This document shows positions 35,601 to 42,802 of a stretch of 64,000 nucleotides of DNA, piece after piece (the first letter of the stretch is position 1; the number at the start of each line of letters is the position of its first letter). Under the pieces are notes generated by a model. That model worked only from the letters and a program-made list of their open reading frames with translations. It was not told where the DNA came from and searched no databases. The DNA comes from Flavobacteriaceae bacterium (GTDB taxonomy: Bacteria; Bacteroidota; Bacteroidia; Flavobacteriales; Flavobacteriaceae): positions 1-64,000 of the forward strand of contig JABABD010000037.1 in the NCBI GenBank assembly GCA_014238425.1. Direction: 5' to 3'. Made by a program: the position numbers and the translations under genes.

Positions 35601-36899
35601 AATGTTGTTATTAGAATCTGTTGAGACACTCGTACAATAATCGAAACTTTCTCCACCATAATAGGTTCCCCACAAGCGATTTCCATTTGTATCGAACTTT
35701 ACAATGAATCCATCAAAATAATTTTCTGTACCGTTGTCATATAATGCGGGTTGATGTGATCCAGTAGTGGACATATTGTTAGTGCTATATGTATCTCCTA
35801 CTCCTATTATGTTATCATTTTCGTCGATGGAAATACTTCTAAATGAAGTTCTGTAACTCCCATAATAAGTCGCCCAAAGTAAAACACCATCTGAGTTGAA
35901 TTTGGTTAAATAACCATTCCATGAACTTCCATATACAGTTTGAAAGCTTCCAGCTGTTGCAATGTTTGTAGCACTTCGCGTATAGCCTGATGTAAATACG
36001 TTGCCATTGCTGTCAGTTTCTACATCGGCATCATATTGTGTGTCATCATCTTCACCACCAAAGTATGTTGCCCATAATCTAACTGGTGTAGGATCTATAG
36101 TTAATTTTGATTTTGAGGATATACCAGTATCCGAACTTTTAAAACCGAAGGTCTTGTCACCCAATGAACTATATTCTATAATTACCTCACGCTTAGATTG
36201 ATTATTCTCTATCCAACTTGAGGGAATCGTTTCCATCATTATCCCTAGACTCATATCCAATTCTAAATAAGTCTGGCGATTAATTACATTTGCTCCTGAC
36301 ACTTTCATTTTAATATCAGAGAGGTCGGCATTAGGATGTATGACGAAATTGTATTCAACTGGTTTGTTTTGATTGACTGGTATGAAAAATTCTAGGTCTA
36401 TGTTTTTGTATAAATTTTCATAAATAATGCGTTTATAACCTTGAACACCAATAATGCCTTCATTATCAGCCTCATTAAAGTAATTATATTTATTGGAGTC
36501 TTCATCTTTAGCTAGGATGGTTACGAAGGGATTGACATTCAAAAAGTCGATATCAACTCTATGAAACTTATAATTACTTTCAGTGAAAAAAGTTGTGTCG
36601 CTGTAGAATTGACGGCCATTTAAACTATGATTGGATTTTGCTTTATCTTTTGTGTATACATCATAAGAAAAGCCAAAATTTCTTAATTGAACATTTAATC
36701 CAGGAGTATTTAAAAGATATTTTACCTTATTATTAGCAACACCATCTTGATCTAGAATTTGACCATTATTCTCAATGAAAACAAAATTGTTAGTCTTTTG
36801 ATTCTCTGGTAGATTAATACTTTGCCCGTTAATATTTGAACTATTGAAAGTAAAAATTACTGTCAGAATAAAAAAAGACTTAAAAGTAAATTGAATCAT
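32649..36899 (-). CDS. Giant secreted SBBP-repeat protein with T9SS type B sorting domain
   Basis: The 1416-residue protein has, in order: a signal peptide (1-25); an N-terminal domain of the kind found before SBBP repeats (FVFIENNGQILDQDG, about 38-270); about seven SBBP beta-propeller repeats marked LWATYFGG, LWGTYYGG and variants, each with VDSNGN-type loops (275-740); one Ig/PKD-like domain; four adhesin-like repeats beginning ACANIG, VCDDDTDG, GCDDDGDG and ACDEGNG with LP at their ends (about 835-1190); and a C-terminal gliding-motility/T9SS type B domain (YFTPNVDGFHDVWHIEG, YDRYGKLL, WDGTFKGEPMPSSDYWF). It is exported by T9SS and attached at, or released from, the cell surface. It is a single-gene unit. 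Confidence 0.93.
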   Translation of the reverse strand: MIQFTFKSFFILTVIFTFNSSNINGQSINLPENQKTNNFVFIENNGQILDQDGVANNKVKYLLNTPGLNVQLRNFGFSYDVYTKDKAKSNHSLNGRQFYSDTTFFTESNYKFHRVDIDFLNVNPFVTILAKDEDSNKYNYFNEADNEGIIGVQGYKRIIYENLYKNIDLEFFIPVNQNKPVEYNFVIHPNADLSDIKMKVSGANVINRQTYLELDMSLGIMMETIPSSWIENNQSKREVIIEYSSLGDKTFGFKSSDTGISSKSKLTIDPTPVRLWATYFGGEDDDTQYDADVETDSNGNVFTSGYTRSATNIATAGSFQTVYGSSWNGYLTKFNSDGVLLWATYYGSYRTSFRSISIDENDNIIGVGDTYSTNNMSTTGSHQPALYDNGTENYFDGFIVKFDTNGNRLWGTYYGGESFDYCTSVSTDSNNNILVGGHTASNENIASSGAFLENVNLDVHSNWGTFLVKLNENGQRQWATYYGGQYSTGVDVDSNGSAFLLGIALNRDEDISTPGAYQEEYSDEAEFSWSDSFLVKFDMNGNREWGTYYGGDSYDDSYGVVVDYLDNVIICGATRSNIFPTTPGAHQPTKGGAYYDYDAFLAKFSSNGDIVWNTLYGGQEIDEGYNVDVDSNNNVFLVGYSWSQNAIATPDTFQESSDGSPDAFLAKFNPLGTRLWGTYYGGSSSDGGLDIEIDALGDLYLLGYTFGSTNLATPGSHQENYNAEIDNFLVKFKDCLSSIITDATTNLCEGESIELNASGGISYLWTGPNGFTSTDPNIIITNATSGLSGQYSVEVVSGSGCDDTRTFDILVSTTPSILPLPNINACANIGNEGYSSSFDTSGLQDTVIDGQTGVIVTYFDENGNELTSPLPNPMSNTVQGLETITVRISNEGNPLCFAETTFNLIVDSLPIISSVGPFYVCDDDTDGFAIFDLSQVTTDITNNQANLDVSFYNELGDLIPTPLLNYSNSIEDQETINVVVTNTITSCQSEINFDIIVNPLPIANTLTPLIGCDDDGDGISNSFDTSFVIDEVLNGQTGMQVLFFNSTGSQIGSLSNPYTNITAFEEIITVRVVNSATTCYAETELTLTTVDLPIVSQPFDIYACDEGNGFSTFDTSTIEAQLIGTQTGLQLIYSDDNGNVLPSPLPVSFQNTTTYQQTISVRAEVIANTQCFVETNFNLVVNELPEILLEDAYLICALEVSETVTLPLGYDYYEWRYEDGSIISSINEAVITEEGSYTVTVGETTNGIYCSDFFSFQLIRSDLPTILSVNYADLGNNFIEIIAVGDGDFEYSINGIDYQDSNVFNNISGGIYTAYVRDKNNCGEDSQEVILVDFPLYFTPNVDGFHDVWHIEGVSAFQNAKIFIYDRYGKLLKQLNPNSLGWDGTFKGEPMPSSDYWFTVDLGNNRSFKSHFTLKR

Positions 36900-37030
36900 T
36901 TAGCGAATTTAGGAAACATGGTTAAACCAAAAATAGTTTTTTTTATTAACACAGATAGTTATTATAGTCTAATTGCAATTATTAACTATAAATTGTCTCA
37001 GTCAGAGATTTATTTGATTTAAATAGTTAT

Positions 37031-37190
37031 CCCATTTCACACACACTTTGCTGCTACTCTTCTGCCCTTTTGCAAAAAGAGTGTTCCATTAACTTCGTAG
37101 GGAATAAGAATAGAAGAGAAAAATATGAATAGATAGTTGTAAACACTTCGCTTTACCCAAGTAAAGGGTACATAAAGCAGAACATTATTA
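37031..37190 (+). repeat. Interspersed repeat copy E
   Basis: It starts CCCATTTCACACACACTTTG, with stem ACTCT/AGAGT, GTTCCATTAAC, a changed second stem CTTTA/TAAAG, and an end at CATAAAGCAGAACATTATTA. It is followed by an AraC gene scrap (37201-37243), a CATCCACTGG half dyad (37261) and a partial copy of the 145-bp direct repeat's right end (37289-37322). Confidence 0.8.
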
Positions 37191-37200
37191 TGCGAAAAAG

Positions 37201-37243
37201 CGTTAATTTCCTTTAAGTTAGTCAACGCTTCACAGATTTGAAG
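37201..37243 (-). pseudogene. 43-bp remnant of an AraC regulator gene
   Basis: 41 of 43 bases are identical to 30431-30473, which lies within the AraC gene. On the minus strand it encodes LQICEALTNLKEIN against LQICEALSNLKEIN there. Nothing else of the gene is left. It lies between repeat E and the partial direct repeat, so it looks like a scar of recombination. Confidence 0.75.
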
Positions 37244-37288
37244 TTGTATTTCATTCGAATCATCCACTGGGTAATTCTCTTGAAATAG

Positions 37289-37322
37289 CCTATTGTTTTG
37301 ACCAAAATTTTATGAGGCCAAG
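37289..37322 (+). repeat. Partial third copy of the direct repeat right end
   Basis: CCTATTGTTTTGACCAAAAT followed by TTTATGAGGCCA matches the right ends of the repeats at 16463-16604 and 20843-20994. The BlaI operator region begins immediately after it. Confidence 0.8.
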
Positions 37323-37331
37323 GCTTTTACG

Positions 37332-37392
37332 ACTATAATTATAGTTTTACGACTATGTTTGTAGTCATAACTAAAAAATAATTATATATTTG
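37332..37392 (+). promoter_or_regulatory. Tandem BlaI-type operators and promoter
   Basis: Two adjacent palindromes share the GACTA core. ACTATAATTATAGT (37332-37345) is perfect. GACTATGTTTGTAGTC (37351-37366) is near-perfect and extends to TTAC...ATAA (37347-37370). The TAnnTTTG element TATATTTG lies at 37385-37392, four bases before the blaI-like ATG. A BlaI dimer on these sites would block its own promoter, as in known BlaI/MecI autoregulation. Confidence 0.7.
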
Positions 37393-37396
37393 CCAC

Positions 37397-37780
37397 ATGA
37401 ATGAACTAACAAAAGCCGAAGAACAAGTGATGCAATATGTCTGGAAACTTGAAAAAGCATTCCTAAAAGATATTGTAGAACAGTTCTCTGAACCAAAACC
37501 AGCTTATACTACAATTTCAACTGTGGTAAGGGTTTTGGTTAGAAAAGAATTTTTAAAATTTGATACTTACGGTAAAATCCGTCAGTACTATCCAACTGTT
37601 ACTAAAGAAGTATATTTTAGAAGACATATGAAAGAAGTAATTGGTAATTTTTTTAGTGGTTCACCAAGTAAGTTTGCTTTGTTTTTTACGAATAATGAAG
37701 ATTTAGACCTTACAGAATTAGAAAAAATGAAGCTAATGCTTGAAAGTAAAATTGAAAAACTAAAGACAGAAAATGAGTAA
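37397..37780 (+). CDS. BlaI/MecI/CopY family repressor
   Basis: The 127-residue winged-helix repressor begins LTKAEEQVMQYVWKLEKAFLKDIV and continues with the recognition helix region AYTTISTVVRVLVRKEFLKF. The C-terminal dimerisation helix is typical (LTELEKMKLMLESKIEKLK). It binds operator dyads as a dimer and is removed by proteolysis when the partner M56 protease is triggered. The gene overlaps the protease gene by 8 bases. Two operator-like palindromes lie directly upstream. The mRNA should be nearly leaderless. Confidence 0.92.
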   Translation: MNELTKAEEQVMQYVWKLEKAFLKDIVEQFSEPKPAYTTISTVVRVLVRKEFLKFDTYGKIRQYYPTVTKEVYFRRHMKEVIGNFFSGSPSKFALFFTNNEDLDLTELEKMKLMLESKIEKLKTENE

Positions 37781-39092
37781 TCTAATATATTTACTTCAAG
37801 TAGCTACTATATTTTCAGTACTTTATTTTCTATACCTTTTATTTTTAAAGAAACTGACTTTCCATAGTATTAACCGGATTGTATTACTCCTTCTTCTTCC
37901 TGTTTCATTAATTATGCCTTTTTCAAATAATTTATTCCCTGTTATTACATCAAAAGTTATAGAAATTCCATTATTTGAGCGTATCAATTTTGTGGAAATT
38001 AGTAGTCAATTGCTAATTGTTGAAGAGCCTTTAGTAACGACTTCTTTTAATTATTCAATATTGTTGACTTCAATTTATTGGCTTGTTTTTTCTATTTCTT
38101 TTATAAGAATATTAGCAACAGCAAGACAATTATTTGTATTGAAAAGTAAATCCGATATTCAACAGAAAAATGGTTACAAATTAGTTTTCGCCGATGTACC
38201 TGAATTATTTTCATGTTTTAATTCAATTTTTGTGCCTAAAAATGAATTTGCAGCTTATGATGAACAAGTTATCGAACACGAAAAAGCACATATTAGGCTA
38301 AAACATTCTTGGGATGTAATCCTTACTGAAATCTACATTACATTCTTTTGGTTTAATCCACTACTCTACTTCTATAGAAAATCTTTGAAATCGGTACACG
38401 AATTTCAAGCTGATAAAGGGGTGCTTAAAAATGGAGTTAAAACTTCTCAATATATGAAGTTACTACTTCAAAGCCTCGAGGTTTCTAAACCAAACAATTT
38501 ATATAACTATTTCAATCAACCAATATTAAAAAAACGAGTAGCAATGATGACTAAGCCAAAATCCAGTAACATTTCAAAATTGAAGTACATTATACTATTA
38601 CCAGTCTGTGTGTTTTTAACTTCAGCATTTACTGCTCCAATTGTTGATGGTAATAATGATTATTTGAATATCTTAAAAATTTCAGAATTCATAAGCATAC
38701 CACCTTCTCTATTCCCTGTGCAAAACGCTACAAGAAAAGACATCACTTCATATTTTGGAGAGAAAACTAAAAAACGCCCATCAAATGTAACACACTCTGG
38801 CATTGACATTAGAGCAAAAATTGGAACACCTATTTTTGCTACAGCAGATGGAGTTATTGCCAAAGCTTCTTCTGAGGGTGATTGGGGAAATCTAATTGTG
38901 ATTACTCATGCTGATGGATATGCAACATGGTATGCTCATTTAAACGGGTTTAATGTTAATGGAAATCAAAAAGTTAAAAAAGGTGATGTTATTGGTTATG
39001 TTGGTAACACAGGTCTATCAACAGGGCCACATTTACACTATGAAGTCAAGCAAAACGGAAAGCAATTAAATCCGATAGACTATTTAGAGTAA
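37773..39092 (+). CDS. BlaR1-like M56 membrane peptidase fused to an M23 peptidoglycan peptidase
   Basis: The N-terminal half has membrane helices (about 5-25, 33-52 and 95-113) and the M56 zinc site H169-E-K-A-H173, followed by FWFNPLLYFYRKSLKSVHEFQAD. A last helix (272-288) leads outside. There, instead of a penicillin-binding sensor, stands a complete M23 (LytM) domain, about 325-439, with metal ligands H341 and D345 and the H389 and H420-x-H422 set. It may sense or trim cell-wall peptides and signal inward by cutting the BlaI partner. Both domains keep their catalytic residues. Confidence 0.88.
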   Translation: MSNLIYLLQVATIFSVLYFLYLLFLKKLTFHSINRIVLLLLLPVSLIMPFSNNLFPVITSKVIEIPLFERINFVEISSQLLIVEEPLVTTSFNYSILLTSIYWLVFSISFIRILATARQLFVLKSKSDIQQKNGYKLVFADVPELFSCFNSIFVPKNEFAAYDEQVIEHEKAHIRLKHSWDVILTEIYITFFWFNPLLYFYRKSLKSVHEFQADKGVLKNGVKTSQYMKLLLQSLEVSKPNNLYNYFNQPILKKRVAMMTKPKSSNISKLKYIILLPVCVFLTSAFTAPIVDGNNDYLNILKISEFISIPPSLFPVQNATRKDITSYFGEKTKKRPSNVTHSGIDIRAKIGTPIFATADGVIAKASSEGDWGNLIVITHADGYATWYAHLNGFNVNGNQKVKKGDVIGYVGNTGLSTGPHLHYEVKQNGKQLNPIDYLE

Positions 39093-39207
39093 CCTTGCTC
39101 TAAACAACAAACATCACACTAATTTGTAAGGTCATTTTGACCAAATCGTAGTTCTCTTTTTTAAGTAGAACAGGATAATTACACCCAAATTCTTTCGAAA
39201 TAATAAT

Positions 39208-41601
39208 ATGAAATTAATAATACAGTCCTTACTTATCATTTGCTTTTCTCATAGCATTTTTGCCCAAAACATAGTAATTACAGGAACTATTAAAGATACA
39301 TCTGTTACACCTGTAGCTTATGCAAATGTTATTTTTAAAGCTAAAGATAATCCTGAAACTGTCTTTGGAACTTTGACAAATGAGAATGGTAGTTTTTCAA
39401 TTGAAGTACCAAAACAAGTCTATAATTTTGAAATCTCTGTCATTGGCTTACCACCTACTATTACAGTGTTAGATTTAACAAATGATAAAAACAAAAAGCA
39501 TCTTGGTAATATTACCATAAATACTGATGTAAATTTAGATGAAGTTGTTGTTACTTCTAATACATCCAACTACAAAATAGAATTAGATAAAAAAGTTTAT
39601 AACGTTTCTAAAGACCTTTCGGTAAATGGTGGAAGTTTAATAGATGTGATGCAAAATGTACCTTCTGTACAAGTAGAGGTTGATGGTAAAATGACTATTC
39701 GTGGTAATGGTAGTGTTCGTATCTTAATTGATGGTCGTATAAGTGGATTAACTGATACAGCCTCCTTATTGCGAACGATTCCAGCAGCTTCAATAGATAA
39801 GGTGGAAGTGATTACGAATCCATCATCAAAATATAGTGCCGAAGGTTCTGGTGGCATTATAAATATTGTCTTAAAAAAAGGAAAGAAAAAAAGATTGAGT
39901 GGTAGTTTTGAAGCTTTTACTGGTGTACGCTTAAACTCTGGAATTAATATAAACATAAATAAAGCAAACGAAAAATATTCCTGGTATGTTAATACAGGTT
40001 TAGGTTATTCTGAACCTAAAGCTACTGGTGAAATTGCACTGATTAATTTTGAATCCTCTCCTTCGGAAAGTTTCCAGGCTTCAGAAAAAATACTCAAGCA
40101 ATTTTATATTTCTAATAATTTAGGTGGTGAATATAAGTTCAATACGAAACATACTATTTCTGCAGACTTTACTTATCGATTAGCCGATTTAAACACTATT
40201 AATTCCATTAAGTATGAAGATTATATGACTAATAGTTTATCTGCTACTTCAAAACGTCTAGATTCCGAAGAATTTAAAAATAACTTCTTTCAAATTGCTA
40301 GTGAATATAAAATAAAGTTCAATGATAGAGGCTCACAACTAAAATTAAGTGCATTAACACAGTCATCTATTGAAAATGGAAACTCTACAATTTTAGAAGA
40401 AATCACATTTCCACAGTTGGAGATTGATGCCAATGATGCTATTGAGAACGACATTAAAGACATGCGTTTTACGATAGCCTTGGATTATGTTTTTATATTG
40501 AAAAATAAGTCGCAACTAGAGTTTGGAGGAAGAAGTAGATTTACAAATATAGATAATGATTATGTGACAAATCGTTTAGAAGACAACATCACAACTACAA
40601 TACCTGAATTTTCAGATAAAACTAACTACAAAGAAAATGTTACTGCATTTTATGGACAATATGCAAAAAGTTTTGAAAAATTCAAACTTCAAGTAGGTTT
40701 AAGAACAGAAACTACCAATATTGACATTACATCTAATAATGATTCAGAAAAAGTATCAAGAAACTATACAGATGTATTCCCATCGAGTTTTTTAGATTAT
40801 CCGTTTAATGATGATAATAGTATACGACTTTCAATATCACGAAGAATTAGAAGACCTAGACGAGATGCATTAGTTCCATTTTCTTCTTTTAGAGATTCCA
40901 GAAATATTTTTGTAGGTAATCCAGGAGTAAACCCATCGTACGTTATTCTCACGGAGTTAGCTCTTGAATCAAAATTTAGCAATAAATTTTCATTAGTTCC
41001 AACCTTATTCTTCCGTAGGACTAAACAAGCCATGGATTACTTTATTCAAAAAGAAAACATTTTAATTAATGGAAATCTTGAAGAGGTTTTTGTAACACGA
41101 ACGGTTAATATTGGGACTGATAAATCTTATGGTCTTGAATTAGGTTTCGTATATAAACCAACAAAATGGTTGGGTATTTATAATGAAGTTACCTTAAACG
41201 GATATAACCAAAAAGGAAACTATGAAAACACAAATTTTGACGCTAATGGTTTTGCTTTTGGTGGCAGATTGCATCTTAAATTTAAAGTATCAAATTCTTT
41301 AAGATTTCAATTTCAAAATAGATTTAGAGGAGCAAATAATAGAGGTCAATTATCAAGAAAAGCATTGTACAGGTTAGATTTTGGGTTGAGCCAAAGTTTG
41401 TTTAAAGATGATGCCTCATTCAGTATTAATGTTAAAGATATTTTTGATAGTTGGGAATGGAATATTAAAACCAGAGGCGAGAACTTCTCACAAGATATTA
41501 CATCACAAGTCCGTGTTCCTCAATTAAATGTATCTTTTATTTATAGATGGAATCAGAAGCGTTACAAAGGAAAAAAAGGACAACAATATGATAGATTATA
41601 A
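39208..41601 (+). CDS. TonB-dependent-receptor-like outer-membrane beta-barrel protein
   Basis: A signal peptide (1-19) precedes a carboxypeptidase-regulatory-like domain (ITGTIKDTSVTPVAYANVIF, about 22-105). A plug domain follows (about 115-220: GGSLIDVMQNVPSVQVEVDGKMTI; VEVITNPSSKYSAEGSGGIINIVLKK), then a long beta-barrel of the OMP_b-brl_3 type ending in an aromatic strand (NVSFIYRWNQKRY). It should import or export a substrate across the outer membrane. It lies 115 bases after the M56-M23 gene and 18 before the deacetylase, suggesting a cell-wall or glycan-related operon. Confidence 0.88.
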   Translation: MKLIIQSLLIICFSHSIFAQNIVITGTIKDTSVTPVAYANVIFKAKDNPETVFGTLTNENGSFSIEVPKQVYNFEISVIGLPPTITVLDLTNDKNKKHLGNITINTDVNLDEVVVTSNTSNYKIELDKKVYNVSKDLSVNGGSLIDVMQNVPSVQVEVDGKMTIRGNGSVRILIDGRISGLTDTASLLRTIPAASIDKVEVITNPSSKYSAEGSGGIINIVLKKGKKKRLSGSFEAFTGVRLNSGINININKANEKYSWYVNTGLGYSEPKATGEIALINFESSPSESFQASEKILKQFYISNNLGGEYKFNTKHTISADFTYRLADLNTINSIKYEDYMTNSLSATSKRLDSEEFKNNFFQIASEYKIKFNDRGSQLKLSALTQSSIENGNSTILEEITFPQLEIDANDAIENDIKDMRFTIALDYVFILKNKSQLEFGGRSRFTNIDNDYVTNRLEDNITTTIPEFSDKTNYKENVTAFYGQYAKSFEKFKLQVGLRTETTNIDITSNNDSEKVSRNYTDVFPSSFLDYPFNDDNSIRLSISRRIRRPRRDALVPFSSFRDSRNIFVGNPGVNPSYVILTELALESKFSNKFSLVPTLFFRRTKQAMDYFIQKENILINGNLEEVFVTRTVNIGTDKSYGLELGFVYKPTKWLGIYNEVTLNGYNQKGNYENTNFDANGFAFGGRLHLKFKVSNSLRFQFQNRFRGANNRGQLSRKALYRLDFGLSQSLFKDDASFSINVKDIFDSWEWNIKTRGENFSQDITSQVRVPQLNVSFIYRWNQKRYKGKKGQQYDRL

Positions 41602-41619
41602 CAAGTAAAACAATATATA

Positions 41620-42519
41620 ATGAAACAGGTAATAACGGTAATTATTTTTTTAGTGACACAACAAAATTTCTGTCAATCAAAAGTGAGTTTTACGTTTGAT
41701 GATGGTGCACTAGGCAACAGACCAAATTACACCTTTGATCAATGGAACGAAATGCTTCTAAAAAAACTCAAAGACGCCAATATTGAAGCTATGTTTTTTG
41801 TAACTGGAAATGATAAAACTGGTATAAAAGGAAAAAAACTGTTAGAAAGCTGGAATAATAATGGTCATAAAATTGCTAACCATACATATAAACATTCAAA
41901 TTATAATAATGTAAACCACACCTTTGAACTATTTAAAGATGATTTCATTAAAAATGATACTATCATAAGTAAGTATTCTAACTATTGCAAGTTTTTTAGA
42001 TTTCCTTATTTAAAAGAAGGTAATACTCAAGAAAAGATTAATTCAGTAAGGACTTTTTTAAATGATCAAAATTACAGAAATGGGTATGTAACCATAGATG
42101 CATCAGATTGGTACATTGATAATAGATTGGTTAAAAGATTAAGAGAAAATCCGAATGCTGATTTGAATGATTTTAGAGATTTTTATTTGAATCATATTTT
42201 GGAGCGTGCACAATTCTATGAAAAAATATCGATGGAAATAAATGACAGACATATTAGCCACACACTTTTATTGCATCATAATTTAACTGCTGCATTATTT
42301 ATTGATGATTTAATTCAAATGTTTAAATCTAAAGGTTGGGAAATTATTTCGACCACAGAGGCCTATAAAGATCCGATTTATAAAAAAACACCAAAGTATG
42401 CAGGTGAAAGTTTAATATATGCCCAAGCAAAAGATTCTGGGGATTATAAAAGTATATTACGTTATCCATCAGAAGATAGCAGATATGAAAAAGAAAAAAT
42501 GGATTTACTTGGATTATAA
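41620..42519 (+). CDS. Polysaccharide deacetylase (NodB domain) family protein
   Basis: A signal peptide (1-18) is followed directly by the NodB core: motif 1 TFDDG (25-29), motif 2 H88-TYK-H92 in HKIANHTYKHSNY, and the later motif RFPYLKEG. The catalytic base aspartate (D27 or D28) and the two metal-binding histidines are present, so it can be active as a zinc-dependent de-N-acetylase of a glycan. The partner genes upstream (M23 peptidase, outer-membrane barrel) point to wall or surface polysaccharide work. Confidence 0.88.
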   Translation: MKQVITVIIFLVTQQNFCQSKVSFTFDDGALGNRPNYTFDQWNEMLLKKLKDANIEAMFFVTGNDKTGIKGKKLLESWNNNGHKIANHTYKHSNYNNVNHTFELFKDDFIKNDTIISKYSNYCKFFRFPYLKEGNTQEKINSVRTFLNDQNYRNGYVTIDASDWYIDNRLVKRLRENPNADLNDFRDFYLNHILERAQFYEKISMEINDRHISHTLLLHHNLTAALFIDDLIQMFKSKGWEIISTTEAYKDPIYKKTPKYAGESLIYAQAKDSGDYKSILRYPSEDSRYEKEKMDLLGL

Positions 42520-42533
42520 ATTTGGTATATATT

Positions 42534-42688
42534 CCATTTTACACACATTCCTCTACTCTCCTCACACCTACGCCTCTTCGATTTCATTAAAATTGTAGAG
42601 AATATTATAGAAGAAAAAAATAAGAATAAGTGGTTAAAGACACTTCACTTTACCCTAGCCAAAGTGCCCGTAACGCGGTACATTATGA
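42534..42688 (+). repeat. Interspersed repeat copy F
   Basis: It starts CCATTTTACACACATTCC and has CTCTACTCTCCT. The second stem is CACTTT (42646-42651) against AAAGTG (42661-42666), a G-C to A-T compensatory change compared with copies A, B and D. It ends CGTAACGCGGTACATTATG. A dyad ATCCAGTGGAT follows at 42709-42719. Confidence 0.8.
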
Positions 42689-42746
42689 TATATTTTTCAA
42701 TATGAAGAATCCAGTGGATACTTCGTATTGAAAACAAATACACTAA

Positions 42747-42774
42747 TAAAAAAACCCGATACAAGATCGGGTTT
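42747..42774 (-). terminator. Terminator of the esterase-serine hydrolase gene
   Basis: AAACCCGAT (42752-42760) pairs perfectly with ATCGGGTTT (42766-42774) around a 5-base loop. The A run before it reads as a long T run on the minus strand, 28 bases after the gene's stop. Confidence 0.85.
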
Positions 42775-42802
42775 AATGTTAGGCTTACTGTATTTATGAA
42801 AA

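Noticed and set aside
37037..37267. Minus-strand ORF of 76 codons as a gene
   Set aside because: It runs through repeat E, and its only recognisable part is the 43-bp AraC remnant.
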